12,966 nucleotides of DNA, from NCBI GenBank assembly GCA_947598425.1, contig CANQFH010000027.1:1-12966 (forward strand), written 5' to 3'. Numbering within the stretch: position 1 is the first letter of the stretch; every line of letters begins with the position of its first letter. Under the pieces are notes generated by a model. The model was given only the letters and a program-made list of their open reading frames with translations, made no database searches and was not told where the DNA came from. The position numbers and the translations under genes are program-made. This document shows positions 5,807 through 12,321 of the stretch, one piece after another. The DNA comes from an uncultured Bacilli bacterium (GTDB lineage: Bacteria > Bacillota_I > Bacilli_A > RF39 > UBA660).

Positions 5807-8281
5807 ATGCAAGAAATATTAAAAAAAATAGAAGATTATGCTTTAGAAGAAATCATGGGTGAAAGGTTTGCCTCTTATGCTAAAGAAATAATTCAAGATC
5901 GCGCTATTCCTGATGTTAGAGATGGTTTAAAGCCGGTACAAAGAAGAATTTTATATGCCATGTTTAAAGCTGGAAATACTTATGATAAAAAGTATTTAAA
6001 AAGTGCTGCCACTGTTGGAGATGTTTTAGGTAAATACCATCCTCATGGTGATTCTTCAGTATATGATGCTATGGTTAGAATGAGTCAATGGTGGAAACAA
6101 AATGCCATTTTAATTGACATGAAGGGTAATAATGGTTCCATGGATGGTGATGGAGCAGCGGCTTATCGTTATACAGAAGCCAGACTTTCTAAAATTAGTA
6201 ATGAATTATTAAGTGATTTAGAAAAAGATACTGTTAATTGGGCACCCAACTTTGATGATCGTCTTTTAGAACCAACCGTATTACCAGCTAAGTTTCCTAA
6301 TCTTTTAGTAAATGGTACTATGGGTATTTCGGCTGGATATGCTACCAATATTCCTCCTCATAATTTAGGAGAAATAATTGATGCTACCATTAAAAGAATT
6401 GATTCTCCTAATTGTCATTTAGATTCAATATTAGAAATAGTTAAAGGTCCTGATTTTCCAACTGGTGGTATAGCTTTAGGTATTGATGGTATTAAAGAAG
6501 CTTTTAAAACTGGAAAAGGAAGAATAGTAGTTAAATCTAAATATAGTATAGTTAAAGAAAAAGGTAAAGAAAAAATTGTTATTACTGAAATTCCTTTTGA
6601 TGTTAATAAAGCTTTACTGGTTAATAAAATAGATAGTATTAGAATTGATAAAAAAATAGATGGCATGGCTGAAGTTCGTGATGAATCTGACCGTGAAGGT
6701 TTAAGAATTGTTATTGATTTAAAAAGTGGTGCTAATAAAGATTTAATATTAAATTATTTATTAAAGAATACTGATTTACAAATATCTTATAGTTATAATA
6801 TGGTAGCTATAGTAAATAGAGCTCCAAGAACTTTAGGTATTTTAGAAATATTAGATGCTTATATAGCCCATCAAAAAGAAGTTATTACTAATAGATGTAA
6901 ATTTGATTTAAAAGTTAAAGAAGCTAGATTACATATAGTTGAAGGTTTAATTAAATGTATTTCTATACTAGATGAAGTTATTAAAGTCATTAGAAAAAGC
7001 AAAAATAAGATGGATGCTAAAAATAATTTAGTAAAAGAATTTGCTTTTTCATTAGAACAAAGCGAAGCTATTGTTAATTTACAATTATATCGTTTAACTA
7101 ATACGGATGTTGTTGAATTAGAAGAAGAAATGGCTAATTTGAAAAAATTAATTGAGGGATTAAAAGCCATATTAAATGATGAAGAAGCTTTAAAATATGT
7201 GATGAAGAAAGAATTAAAAATAATTAAGAAAGAATATGCTACTCCTAGAAAAACAGAAATAAAAGATGAAATAGAAGATATTAAGATTGATGTTAATAGT
7301 ATGATTACTAAAGAAAATACTTTAGTAGTAGTTACTAATGAAGGTTATGTAAAAAGAGTAGGTACGAAGTCTTATGCTGCTAGTGAAGAAGAAACTTTAT
7401 TAAAACCTGGAGATTATGTTACTAATTTATTTGAAACTACTACTTTAGATAATTTAGTATTATTTACTAATTTAGGTAATTATTTATTTATTCCTGTCCA
7501 TAAGATTTTTGAAGCCAAATGGAAAGAATTAGGTAAACATGTTAGTAATTTAGTACCATTACAAGAACAAGAAAGAATAATTAAAGCTTTTATCTTGGAA
7601 AATAATAAAGATTTAACATTATTTACTAAGTTAGGTATGGTTAAACAAATAAGTATGAATGATTTAATTGTAAGTCGTTATAGTAAAACTATGACTGCCA
7701 TTAAATTAAAAGATAATGATGAATTAATAAATGTTGCTATTAGTAATAAAGATACTATTATTGTAACTAAGAATGGTTATTATTTAAGATATCAAACTAA
7801 TGAAATACCTTTAGTGGGTTTAAAAGCATCGGGTGTTAAAGGAATCAATTTAGTAAATGATGAAGTCATTTATGGTACTACTTTTGATGATGTTGAATAT
7901 TTAAATGTTTATACTAATCATAATACTGCTAAGAGAATTAAAATTGGTGATTTAAAAGAAATATCTCGAGCTAAAAAAGGTAATATGTTAATTAAGAAAA
8001 ATAAAACTGTTGATTATTTTATCTTATATGCTAATGTTTCTAATTCTAAAGATATTATTATAATTAAGAGTGATAATGATATTAAAGAAGTAAAAAATAG
8101 TGATATTCCTATTATGGATTTACAAAGTAATGGTAGTAGTTTAGGTAGAATTCATATATCGAAAATAGATTTAAAATATTTAGTAGCAACAATTATGAAA
8201 AAAGATGAAGTTAAAGAAGAGAAAAAGAATACTATGGAAAAACAAACTTTAGAAGATTTTACTAAAGACTTTAAATTATAA
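5807..8281 (+). CDS. parC: DNA topoisomerase IV subunit A (ParC)
   Basis: DNA cleavage and rejoining subunit of topoisomerase IV, 824 residues. AGGTGAG (5797-5803) precedes the ATG. The breakage-reunion domain shows DGLKPVQRRILY (39-50), the helix YHPHGDSSVYDAM (77-89) and the catalytic Tyr122 in RYTEARL. NGTMGISAGYATNIPPHNLGE is ParC-like, where GyrA would read GIAVGMATNIPPH. Ser83 and Asp87 occupy the positions of pneumococcal S79/D83, so no common quinolone-resistance substitution is seen. The residue before Arg121 is Tyr instead of the usual Met. A coiled-coil tower lies around 370-480, and the C-terminal beta-pinwheel repeats (about 495-800) show VVVTNEGYVKRV, LVLFTNLGNYLF, LTLFTKLGMVK and TIIVTKNGYYLRY. 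No GyrA box is visible, which supports ParC. It is co-transcribed with parE. Confidence 0.93.
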   Translation: MQEILKKIEDYALEEIMGERFASYAKEIIQDRAIPDVRDGLKPVQRRILYAMFKAGNTYDKKYLKSAATVGDVLGKYHPHGDSSVYDAMVRMSQWWKQNAILIDMKGNNGSMDGDGAAAYRYTEARLSKISNELLSDLEKDTVNWAPNFDDRLLEPTVLPAKFPNLLVNGTMGISAGYATNIPPHNLGEIIDATIKRIDSPNCHLDSILEIVKGPDFPTGGIALGIDGIKEAFKTGKGRIVVKSKYSIVKEKGKEKIVITEIPFDVNKALLVNKIDSIRIDKKIDGMAEVRDESDREGLRIVIDLKSGANKDLILNYLLKNTDLQISYSYNMVAIVNRAPRTLGILEILDAYIAHQKEVITNRCKFDLKVKEARLHIVEGLIKCISILDEVIKVIRKSKNKMDAKNNLVKEFAFSLEQSEAIVNLQLYRLTNTDVVELEEEMANLKKLIEGLKAILNDEEALKYVMKKELKIIKKEYATPRKTEIKDEIEDIKIDVNSMITKENTLVVVTNEGYVKRVGTKSYAASEEETLLKPGDYVTNLFETTTLDNLVLFTNLGNYLFIPVHKIFEAKWKELGKHVSNLVPLQEQERIIKAFILENNKDLTLFTKLGMVKQISMNDLIVSRYSKTMTAIKLKDNDELINVAISNKDTIIVTKNGYYLRYQTNEIPLVGLKASGVKGINLVNDEVIYGTTFDDVEYLNVYTNHNTAKRIKIGDLKEISRAKKGNMLIKKNKTVDYFILYANVSNSKDIIIIKSDNDIKEVKNSDIPIMDLQSNGSSLGRIHISKIDLKYLVATIMKKDEVKEEKKNTMEKQTLEDFTKDFKL

Positions 8282-8298
8282 TAAAATAAATATTTATT

Positions 8299-8317
8299 CA
8301 TAAAATTTAGTAGGTGA
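8299..8317 (+). promoter_or_regulatory. CATAAAATTTAG box and ribosome-binding site before ylbD
   Basis: CATAAAATT (8299-8307) fits the CATAnnnT -10 pattern of mother-cell sigma factors and contains TAAAAT (8301-8306). It is followed by TAGGTGA (8311-8317), the Shine-Dalgarno that fixes the ylbD start at 8323. The same CATAwAATTTAG wording occurs before spoVIF. No clear -35 is visible, and ylbD could simply be transcribed from parC, 41 bases upstream. Confidence 0.25.
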
Positions 8318-8322
8318 ATTAT

Positions 8323-8670
8323 ATGAGTAAAAAAGAAGAATTTAAAGAATTTATGCGTAATAAACCCGAATTAATTGATTATATTAAAAATAAAGAAATG
8401 ACATTACAATCTTTCTATGAATTGTATGATGTTTATGGTGAAGATAATGCTATATGGGATAAATATGATCGAAATAATATTATAAATCCTTCTAAGATAA
8501 CTAATATTATGAAAAATATTAATTTAGATGAAATTCAGAAACATGTTAATACAGCTCAAAAAGCTTTAGGAATAGTTGAAGATTTAACTACTAAGGGAAC
8601 TAGTAATGCTGTCAATAATATTAAAGGTCCTCTTACAAGTCGTCCTTTAAATAAATTCTTTGAGGATTAA
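8323..8670 (+). CDS. ylbD: YlbD family putative spore coat protein
   Basis: 115 residues from the ATG at 8323, selected because TAGGTGA (8311-8317) lies 5 bases upstream; the in-frame GTG at 8314 is inside that site. The pattern FKEFMRNKPELIDYI (5-19), then the acidic/aromatic SFYELYDVYGEDNAIWDKYD (about 28-47), matches the YlbD_coat family (F..F...P.LI..., W/F.E.YE....GE....W..Y). A central helix with hydrophobic spacing (NIMKNINLDEIQKHVNTAQ) and a variable tail follow. YlbD is annotated in B. subtilis as a putative spore coat protein; its molecular role is not established. The next gene is its usual partner ylbE, one base after the stop, which strengthens both assignments. Confidence 0.75.
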   Translation: MSKKEEFKEFMRNKPELIDYIKNKEMTLQSFYELYDVYGEDNAIWDKYDRNNIINPSKITNIMKNINLDEIQKHVNTAQKALGIVEDLTTKGTSNAVNNIKGPLTSRPLNKFFED

Positions 8671-8671
8671 G

Positions 8672-8893
8672 ATGGAATATTATTTACAAAATAAGTTATT
8701 AGAAGATAAGAAATTTAAAAAATATTTAGATGAAAATAGTTATTATATTAAATATTTAAATAGAGATCCGGAAGCTTATAAAATATTTATGAAAGAAATG
8801 AAAGAAAAATATAAAGAAAGAACTACTGATAAAATAAATGATGCTATTAATACTATAGATATTGTAAGTAGTATTATAGATACATTAAAATAA
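8672..8893 (+). CDS. ylbE: YlbE-like protein
   Basis: 73 residues, charged and helical. The ATG at 8672 follows GAGGA (8662-8666), which overlaps the end of ylbD, so translation is probably coupled; a TTG at 8660 in the same frame is a worse choice because it overlaps the upstream gene and the ribosome-binding site. The pattern KKYLDENSYYIKYLNRDPEA resembles the YlbE family core (lR.nP.WYR.L.R.P..), followed by a T..KIN..I..ID...SII C-terminal helix. YlbE lies directly after YlbD in B. subtilis too. The function is unknown. Tandem stops (TAA TAG) end the gene, and I see no convincing terminator after it. Confidence 0.7.
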   Translation: MEYYLQNKLLEDKKFKKYLDENSYYIKYLNRDPEAYKIFMKEMKEKYKERTTDKINDAINTIDIVSSIIDTLK

Positions 8894-8964
8894 TAGTTCT
8901 TTTTTAATTAAAAAAAAGGAAATGAAAGAAAAAAATCGTATATATATAGTGAAAGGAGGTATTT

Positions 8965-9819
8965 ATGTTAGTTAAAGATTCTTATTCTTTTAATTCTCTT
9001 TTAGATGATTTAACATTTAAAAATGTTTTTAGTAATAGTCATCTTTTAAAATGGTTTATTAATAATTTTATGCGTTATCTTAACCTTAGGGTTAGATGTT
9101 ATGACTCCCAAGTTATTTCTCAATATTATATTAAACCTCATAATAAAAAATATAAATTATATTATTCAGATTTAGTAGCTATTTTAGATAATGAGAATAT
9201 TATTTGTTTAGAATGTTATAAGAATAGTTTTTCAGTTGAAGAATGCAATAAAAGTTTATCTTATGTTTGTAGAATTTATGCTAATCAATTATATAATAAA
9301 AATGAAAAAAGAAGTTATAAAAATGTTAGTAAAGTTATTGGTATTAATATTATGCATGGTAATTATAATAGAGATAGTAAAAATTTAGTATCTAAATATA
9401 AGATTCAAAATAACCTGAGTCATAAAGATTTAACTAATAATGGTATTGAAATCTATAATATCAATCTTGATTTATTAAAAGAGATACCTTATACTTTAGA
9501 TGAAGATGAATTTATCACTATTTTAAGAATTATTAATGCTAAAACATTAAATGAAATGGAATATTATGTGAAAAAGAAAGGAGTAAGGGAAATGAATGAA
9601 GTTTTAGAATATGTTCGTAGATGGAATGAAGAAAGTATGGAACATAACTTTGAAGATTATATCCAAGATCGAATTAGAGAATCTAATATTGAAATACGTG
9701 AAGAAGATCAAATTAAGTATGCTAAAGGAATGTTAAAAAAGAATTATCCGATATCAGATATTCAAGAAATAACTGGATTAGCATTATCTGAAATTAAATC
9801 ATTACAAAAGAAGTTATAG
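8965..9819 (+). CDS. Rpn family / PD-(D/E)XK nuclease family putative transposase (PDDEXK_2)
   Basis: 284 residues, apparently complete, with a near-perfect AAAGGAGGT (8952-8960) five bases before the ATG. The N-terminus has LLDDLTFKNVFS (12-23), the family's usual D..FK..F opening. The nuclease core shows YYSDLVAIL with D69, then NIICLECYK with E83. The third position, normally Lys or Gln in E-x-K/Q, is Tyr85 here with Lys86 next to it, so activity is uncertain. SLSYVCRIYANQL (98-110) matches the conserved helix after the core. The C-terminus (about 210-284) has YVRRWNEESMEHNFED, then IKYAKGMLKKNYPISDIQEITGLALSEIKSL, the helix-turn-helix-like tail common in this family. Such proteins promote recombination or act as phage-defence nucleases. 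No inverted repeats flank it, so it is not shown to be a mobile element. Confidence 0.75.
   Translation: MLVKDSYSFNSLLDDLTFKNVFSNSHLLKWFINNFMRYLNLRVRCYDSQVISQYYIKPHNKKYKLYYSDLVAILDNENIICLECYKNSFSVEECNKSLSYVCRIYANQLYNKNEKRSYKNVSKVIGINIMHGNYNRDSKNLVSKYKIQNNLSHKDLTNNGIEIYNINLDLLKEIPYTLDEDEFITILRIINAKTLNEMEYYVKKKGVREMNEVLEYVRRWNEESMEHNFEDYIQDRIRESNIEIREEDQIKYAKGMLKKNYPISDIQEITGLALSEIKSLQKKL
9592..9819 (+). CDS. Possible internally translated C-terminal product of the Rpn-family gene (RpnS-like)
   Basis: Inside the nuclease gene and in the same frame, AAAGGAG (9577-9583) is followed after 8 bases by ATG (9592), which would give a 75-residue protein equal to residues 210-284 of the full protein: a charged helix plus the IKYAKGMLKK...ITGLALSEIKSL tail. 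The site is as good as those of real gene starts in this window. In E. coli RpnA an intragenic small protein made of the C-terminal domain inhibits the full-length nuclease. Whether this site is used is inference; a TATTAT at 9562-9567 could be part of an internal promoter, but no -35 is convincing. Confidence 0.35.
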   Translation: MNEVLEYVRRWNEESMEHNFEDYIQDRIRESNIEIREEDQIKYAKGMLKKNYPISDIQEITGLALSEIKSLQKKL

Positions 9820-9868
9820 CCTACACTAAATTATTAAATAATACTTATATTATAATAGGGTGTTAAAA

Positions 9869-10663
9869 TTGGTAAGTTTTTATATTCATTCATCTATTTA
9901 TGTACAAGTATTACTAGCAACTTTAATGACATTTGGAATTACAGCAATTGGAGCATCTTTAGTATTTGGATTTAAAAAAGTAAATGGAACTTTATTAGAT
10001 GCAATGTTAGGATTATCAGCAGGAGTTATGATCTCAGCATCTTTTTGGTCTTTATTAAATCCCGCGATTGATGAAGCTAATAACTTGGGAATGACTTCAT
10101 GGTTAATAGTATCTTTAGGATTTTTTATAGGTTGTGTTTTTTTAATTATTAGTGATTATGTAGTTGATAGAGTGTTAACTAAAAGAAAAAGTGCAAATAT
10201 TCAAGGAATGAAAAGAAGTGTTATGTTAATGTTTTCTATAACTTTACATAATATTCCTGAAGGTTTAGCAATTGGCGTTGCTTTTGGGAGTTTGAAATCA
10301 GGCAATACTACTTTATTAGCAGCATCAATGTTGGCTTTAGGAGTGGGAATTCAAAATTTTCCTGAGGGCAGTGCAATTAGCCTACCTCTACGGCGTGAAG
10401 GACTATCCCGTTTTAAATCTTTTATGTATGGAGCTTTAAGTGGCTTAGTTGAACCTTTGGCAGGATTAATTGGTTGTATTTTAGTTATTTATGTTCAAAA
10501 TATTTTACCATTCTTTTTATCCTTTGCAGCTGGTGCTATGATATATGTTGCTGTAAGTGAATTAATTCCAGAAAGTCAAAATAATGGCAAAAAAAATTTA
10601 ATTAGTTTTTTTACTATTTTAGGTTTTATGATAATGATGATGTTAGATGTCGCCTTTAGTTAG
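9869..10663 (+). CDS. ZIP family divalent metal transporter (GufA-type)
   Basis: 264-residue inner-membrane transporter of zinc or related divalent cations. I chose the TTG at 9869 because AGGGTG (9857-9862) lies six bases before it; the GTG at 9860 is part of that site. About eight membrane segments are visible, first at about 11-32. The two metal-binding signatures are HNIPEGLAIGV in the fourth segment and QNFPEGSAISLPLRREG in the fifth, followed by GLVEPLAGLIG. The QNFPEG form and the REG...SF.YG.LSGLVEP wording are typical of the GufA subgroup of ZIP proteins. A short charged loop (RVLTKRKSANIQGMKR) with no His-rich stretch separates the halves. The gene stands alone, with a terminator after it. 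The metal cannot be stated from sequence alone. Confidence 0.88.
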   Translation: MVSFYIHSSIYVQVLLATLMTFGITAIGASLVFGFKKVNGTLLDAMLGLSAGVMISASFWSLLNPAIDEANNLGMTSWLIVSLGFFIGCVFLIISDYVVDRVLTKRKSANIQGMKRSVMLMFSITLHNIPEGLAIGVAFGSLKSGNTTLLAASMLALGVGIQNFPEGSAISLPLRREGLSRFKSFMYGALSGLVEPLAGLIGCILVIYVQNILPFFLSFAAGAMIYVAVSELIPESQNNGKKNLISFFTILGFMIMMMLDVAFS

Positions 10664-10681
10664 TAAAATAACTAATTTTTT
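10656..10681 (+). terminator. Terminator after the ZIP transporter
   Basis: TTAGTTA (10656-10662) is the inverted repeat of TAACTAA (10669-10675), with loop GTAAAA, followed by six T (10676-10681). The stem has only one G-C pair, so it is weak, but its position across the stop codon and the T-run support it. Confidence 0.55.
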
Positions 10682-10682
10682 C

Positions 10683-10711
10683 TTGTATTATTATTTTTAT
10701 TATTCTAAAAT
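10683..10711 (+). promoter_or_regulatory. Sigma-A type promoter of the prepilin gene cluster
   Basis: TTGTAT (10683-10688) and TAAAAT (10706-10711) are separated by 17 bases. The expected transcription start is about 10718, at the TAGGTGA ribosome-binding site (10717-10723) of the first prepilin gene, so the leader would be very short. The promoter begins directly after the terminator T-run. Confidence 0.45.
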
Positions 10712-10729
10712 TATAGTAGGTGACTTGCT

Positions 10730-11692
10730 ATGGATGAAAAAGGATTTACCTTATTAGAATTAATTGCCACTATTACGATATTATCTTTAATTATGTTAAT
10801 CGCAGTACCTAGTGTTAATAATGTTAATTTAGCTATTAGAAAGAAAAATAGAGAGAATAGTATTAAAAATATTGAAATTGCGGCATCTAAATATGCTTTT
10901 GATACCAATGAAACTTTAATATTTGTAGATAAACTAATAACTGAAGGTTATATTGAAGGAGATAATGATGGTAATATATTAGATGCTGTTAATAATGAAA
11001 GATTAAATTGTTATGTAGTAGAAATGACTAAAGAAAATGATTATTATACAGCTAAATTTTTAGATGATAAAAATTATGATAATGATGGGGTATGTGATTT
11101 AGATAAGTTAAAAGAATTAAATGAAGAGGTAAGTATTGAAGTATTAAATAATGGATTAAAAGTTAATGATAGCGAATGGGTTAAAGGAGATATTTCACTT
11201 AGAGTTTATAGCAATAGTGTCAATATTGATTGTAATAATCATAAATGTTTATGGACTAGTTCTAGTGGAGCTTATCAAGAAGGAGTAAGTGAAATTGATT
11301 TAAATAATATAAATGGTTTATTAGAGACTAGATATAATTTTCAAATGACAATTGTAAATGAAGAAGATAATATTAAAAGATATAATGCATCAGTAGAATT
11401 AAAAATAGATAATGAAAAACCAACAATATATGAAAAAGAAATTAAAGTAACTGATAAATTTATTAATACTGATACTAAAACTGTGGAAATAGTGGCCTCT
11501 GATGGTAAAGGTTCAGGTATAAGTGGTTATTATTTGGGTATTAATACTAATAGTTGTTATAATGAAGATTTAGAATATCAAAGTAGTAATATATTTGTAG
11601 TAGATACAGCTGGAGATTATTTAATTTGTGTTAAAGATAGTGTAGGTAATATTAGTAGTCTTAATAATTTTCAACTTAACAATTTTAATTAA
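10730..11692 (+). CDS. Large prepilin-like protein with C-terminal Ig-like domain
   Basis: 320 residues. A five-residue leader (MDEKG) precedes FTLLELIATITILSLIMLI; cleavage after Gly5 by prepilin peptidase leaves Phe1 with Glu5 and Pro22 in the mature protein, the classic type IV pilin N-terminal helix. The body has Cys residues at NCYVV, GVCDL, DCNNHKC, NSCYN and LICVKD, which could form disulfides outside the cell. The last 100 residues (DNEKPTIYEKEIKV, then ASDGKGSGISGYYL and GDYLICVKDSVGN) look like a bacterial Ig-like beta-sandwich. It is about twice the usual pilin size and may be a minor or tip pilin. TAGGTGA (10717-10723) precedes the ATG. It heads a group of three pilin genes; no assembly ATPase, platform protein or peptidase gene is in the window. 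Confidence 0.78.
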   Translation: MDEKGFTLLELIATITILSLIMLIAVPSVNNVNLAIRKKNRENSIKNIEIAASKYAFDTNETLIFVDKLITEGYIEGDNDGNILDAVNNERLNCYVVEMTKENDYYTAKFLDDKNYDNDGVCDLDKLKELNEEVSIEVLNNGLKVNDSEWVKGDISLRVYSNSVNIDCNNHKCLWTSSSGAYQEGVSEIDLNNINGLLETRYNFQMTIVNEEDNIKRYNASVELKIDNEKPTIYEKEIKVTDKFINTDTKTVEIVASDGKGSGISGYYLGINTNSCYNEDLEYQSSNIFVVDTAGDYLICVKDSVGNISSLNNFQLNNFN

Positions 11693-11719
11693 TATCTTAG
11701 TCAAAATAAAATCTTATAA

Positions 11720-11748
11720 TTGACATTAAATCATAATTATTGTAAGAT
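11720..11748 (+). promoter_or_regulatory. Sigma-A promoter of the tandem pilin genes, overlapping a dyad
   Basis: A perfect TTGACA (11720-11725) and TAAGAT (11743-11748) are 17 bases apart, the best -35 in the window. Transcription should start near 11755, leaving about 25 bases to the ATG at 11780. ATCTTA (11711-11716) is an inverted repeat of the -10 region TAAGAT (11743-11748), so a dyad brackets the promoter; it could be an operator, but the arms are only 6 bases. Confidence 0.6.
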
Positions 11749-11779
11749 TATTTTAGAGGATAGAGGTGTAAGGTTTTTT

Positions 11780-12316
11780 ATGAAAACTTTTAAAGAAAAA
11801 AATGGATTTACATTAATCGAATTATTAGCAGTTATAGTAGTACTTGCAATTGTTATGGTTATGGCCACTACAACTGTTTTACCTTTTTTATCAAAATCAA
11901 GATATAATGCCTTTGCCATAGAAGTAAATGCTGCTAAAGATGCAGCTTCTCAAGTAATGTCATTAGTATCAATTGGATCACTAACTAAAGAAGATTTAGA
12001 CAAGTTAGGAGCGGGTAACTATTCTTCATCAGGTGGTACAACTTGTTTTTCTCTTGAAGCTTTAGTTAAATTAGGGCCACTTCAAAAAGATATCAAAGAT
12101 GTTAGTTCTGGTGGTAAATATGCTGGAAAAGTTGAAGTATCAACTGAAGAAGGAAGCAGAGCTTATAAATATAAAGTTACAATGCATAGTGATTCTTTAT
12201 ATGTAAATGGTGCTGAAGGAACTATATCTGGAGATGACTATGGTACTGAAGAAAAGTCAATTATGAAAGATTATAAATCAAGTGTTAGTGATGTCACTTG
12301 GACATGTGAAAGTTAG
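11780..12316 (+). CDS. Type IV prepilin-like protein (tandem paralogue 1)
   Basis: 178 residues from the ATG at 11780, preceded by AGAGGTG (11762-11768) and TAAGG (11769-11773). An upstream in-frame TTG at 11720 is rejected because it lies in the promoter -35 and the peptide before Met is not leader-like. The leader MKTFKEKNG ends in Gly9, followed by FTLIELLAVIVVLAIVMVMA, with Glu5 of the mature protein present. Pro22 is absent (Thr-Thr-Thr at 21-23), with Pro at 26. The globular part has SSGGTTCFSLEALVKLG and ends TWTCES, so two Cys could form the C-terminal disulfide typical of pilins. It is paralogous to the next gene over its whole length. It probably encodes a major or variant pilin subunit; the role is inferred from family and position. 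Confidence 0.82.
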   Translation: MKTFKEKNGFTLIELLAVIVVLAIVMVMATTTVLPFLSKSRYNAFAIEVNAAKDAASQVMSLVSIGSLTKEDLDKLGAGNYSSSGGTTCFSLEALVKLGPLQKDIKDVSSGGKYAGKVEVSTEEGSRAYKYKVTMHSDSLYVNGAEGTISGDDYGTEEKSIMKDYKSSVSDVTWTCES

Positions 12317-12321
12317 ATAAT

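Noticed and set aside
3883..8281. gyrB-gyrA assignment for the topoisomerase pair
   Set aside because: The QFEGQTKGKLG and MRPLIEAGK segments, the GISAGYATNIPPH wording and the missing GyrA box fit ParE and ParC.
8285..8298. AATAAATATTTATT, a perfect 14-base palindrome after parC, as a terminator
   Set aside because: All A/T, no loop and no T-run following; palindromes of this kind are expected in such AT-rich DNA.
8899..8917. CTTTTTT/AAAAAAAG inverted repeat after ylbE as a terminator
   Set aside because: The stem has one G-C pair and no T-run follows the 3' arm on the + strand; there is no - strand gene for it to serve.
8922..8975. 17-codon reading frame overlapping the start of the Rpn-family gene as a leader peptide
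   Set aside because: Its ribosome-binding site would be only about two bases from its ATG, and the strong AAAGGAGGT belongs to the nuclease start; no sign of an attenuator.
8965..9819. Complete insertion sequence around the nuclease gene
   Set aside because: No terminal inverted repeats or target-site duplications were found within 8894-8964 or 9820-9868, and family members are often stand-alone genes.
9846..9856. TATAAT/TATATT as the promoter of the ZIP gene
   Set aside because: No -35 box at a suitable distance, and the predicted start for the perfect TATAAT would fall after the ribosome-binding site.
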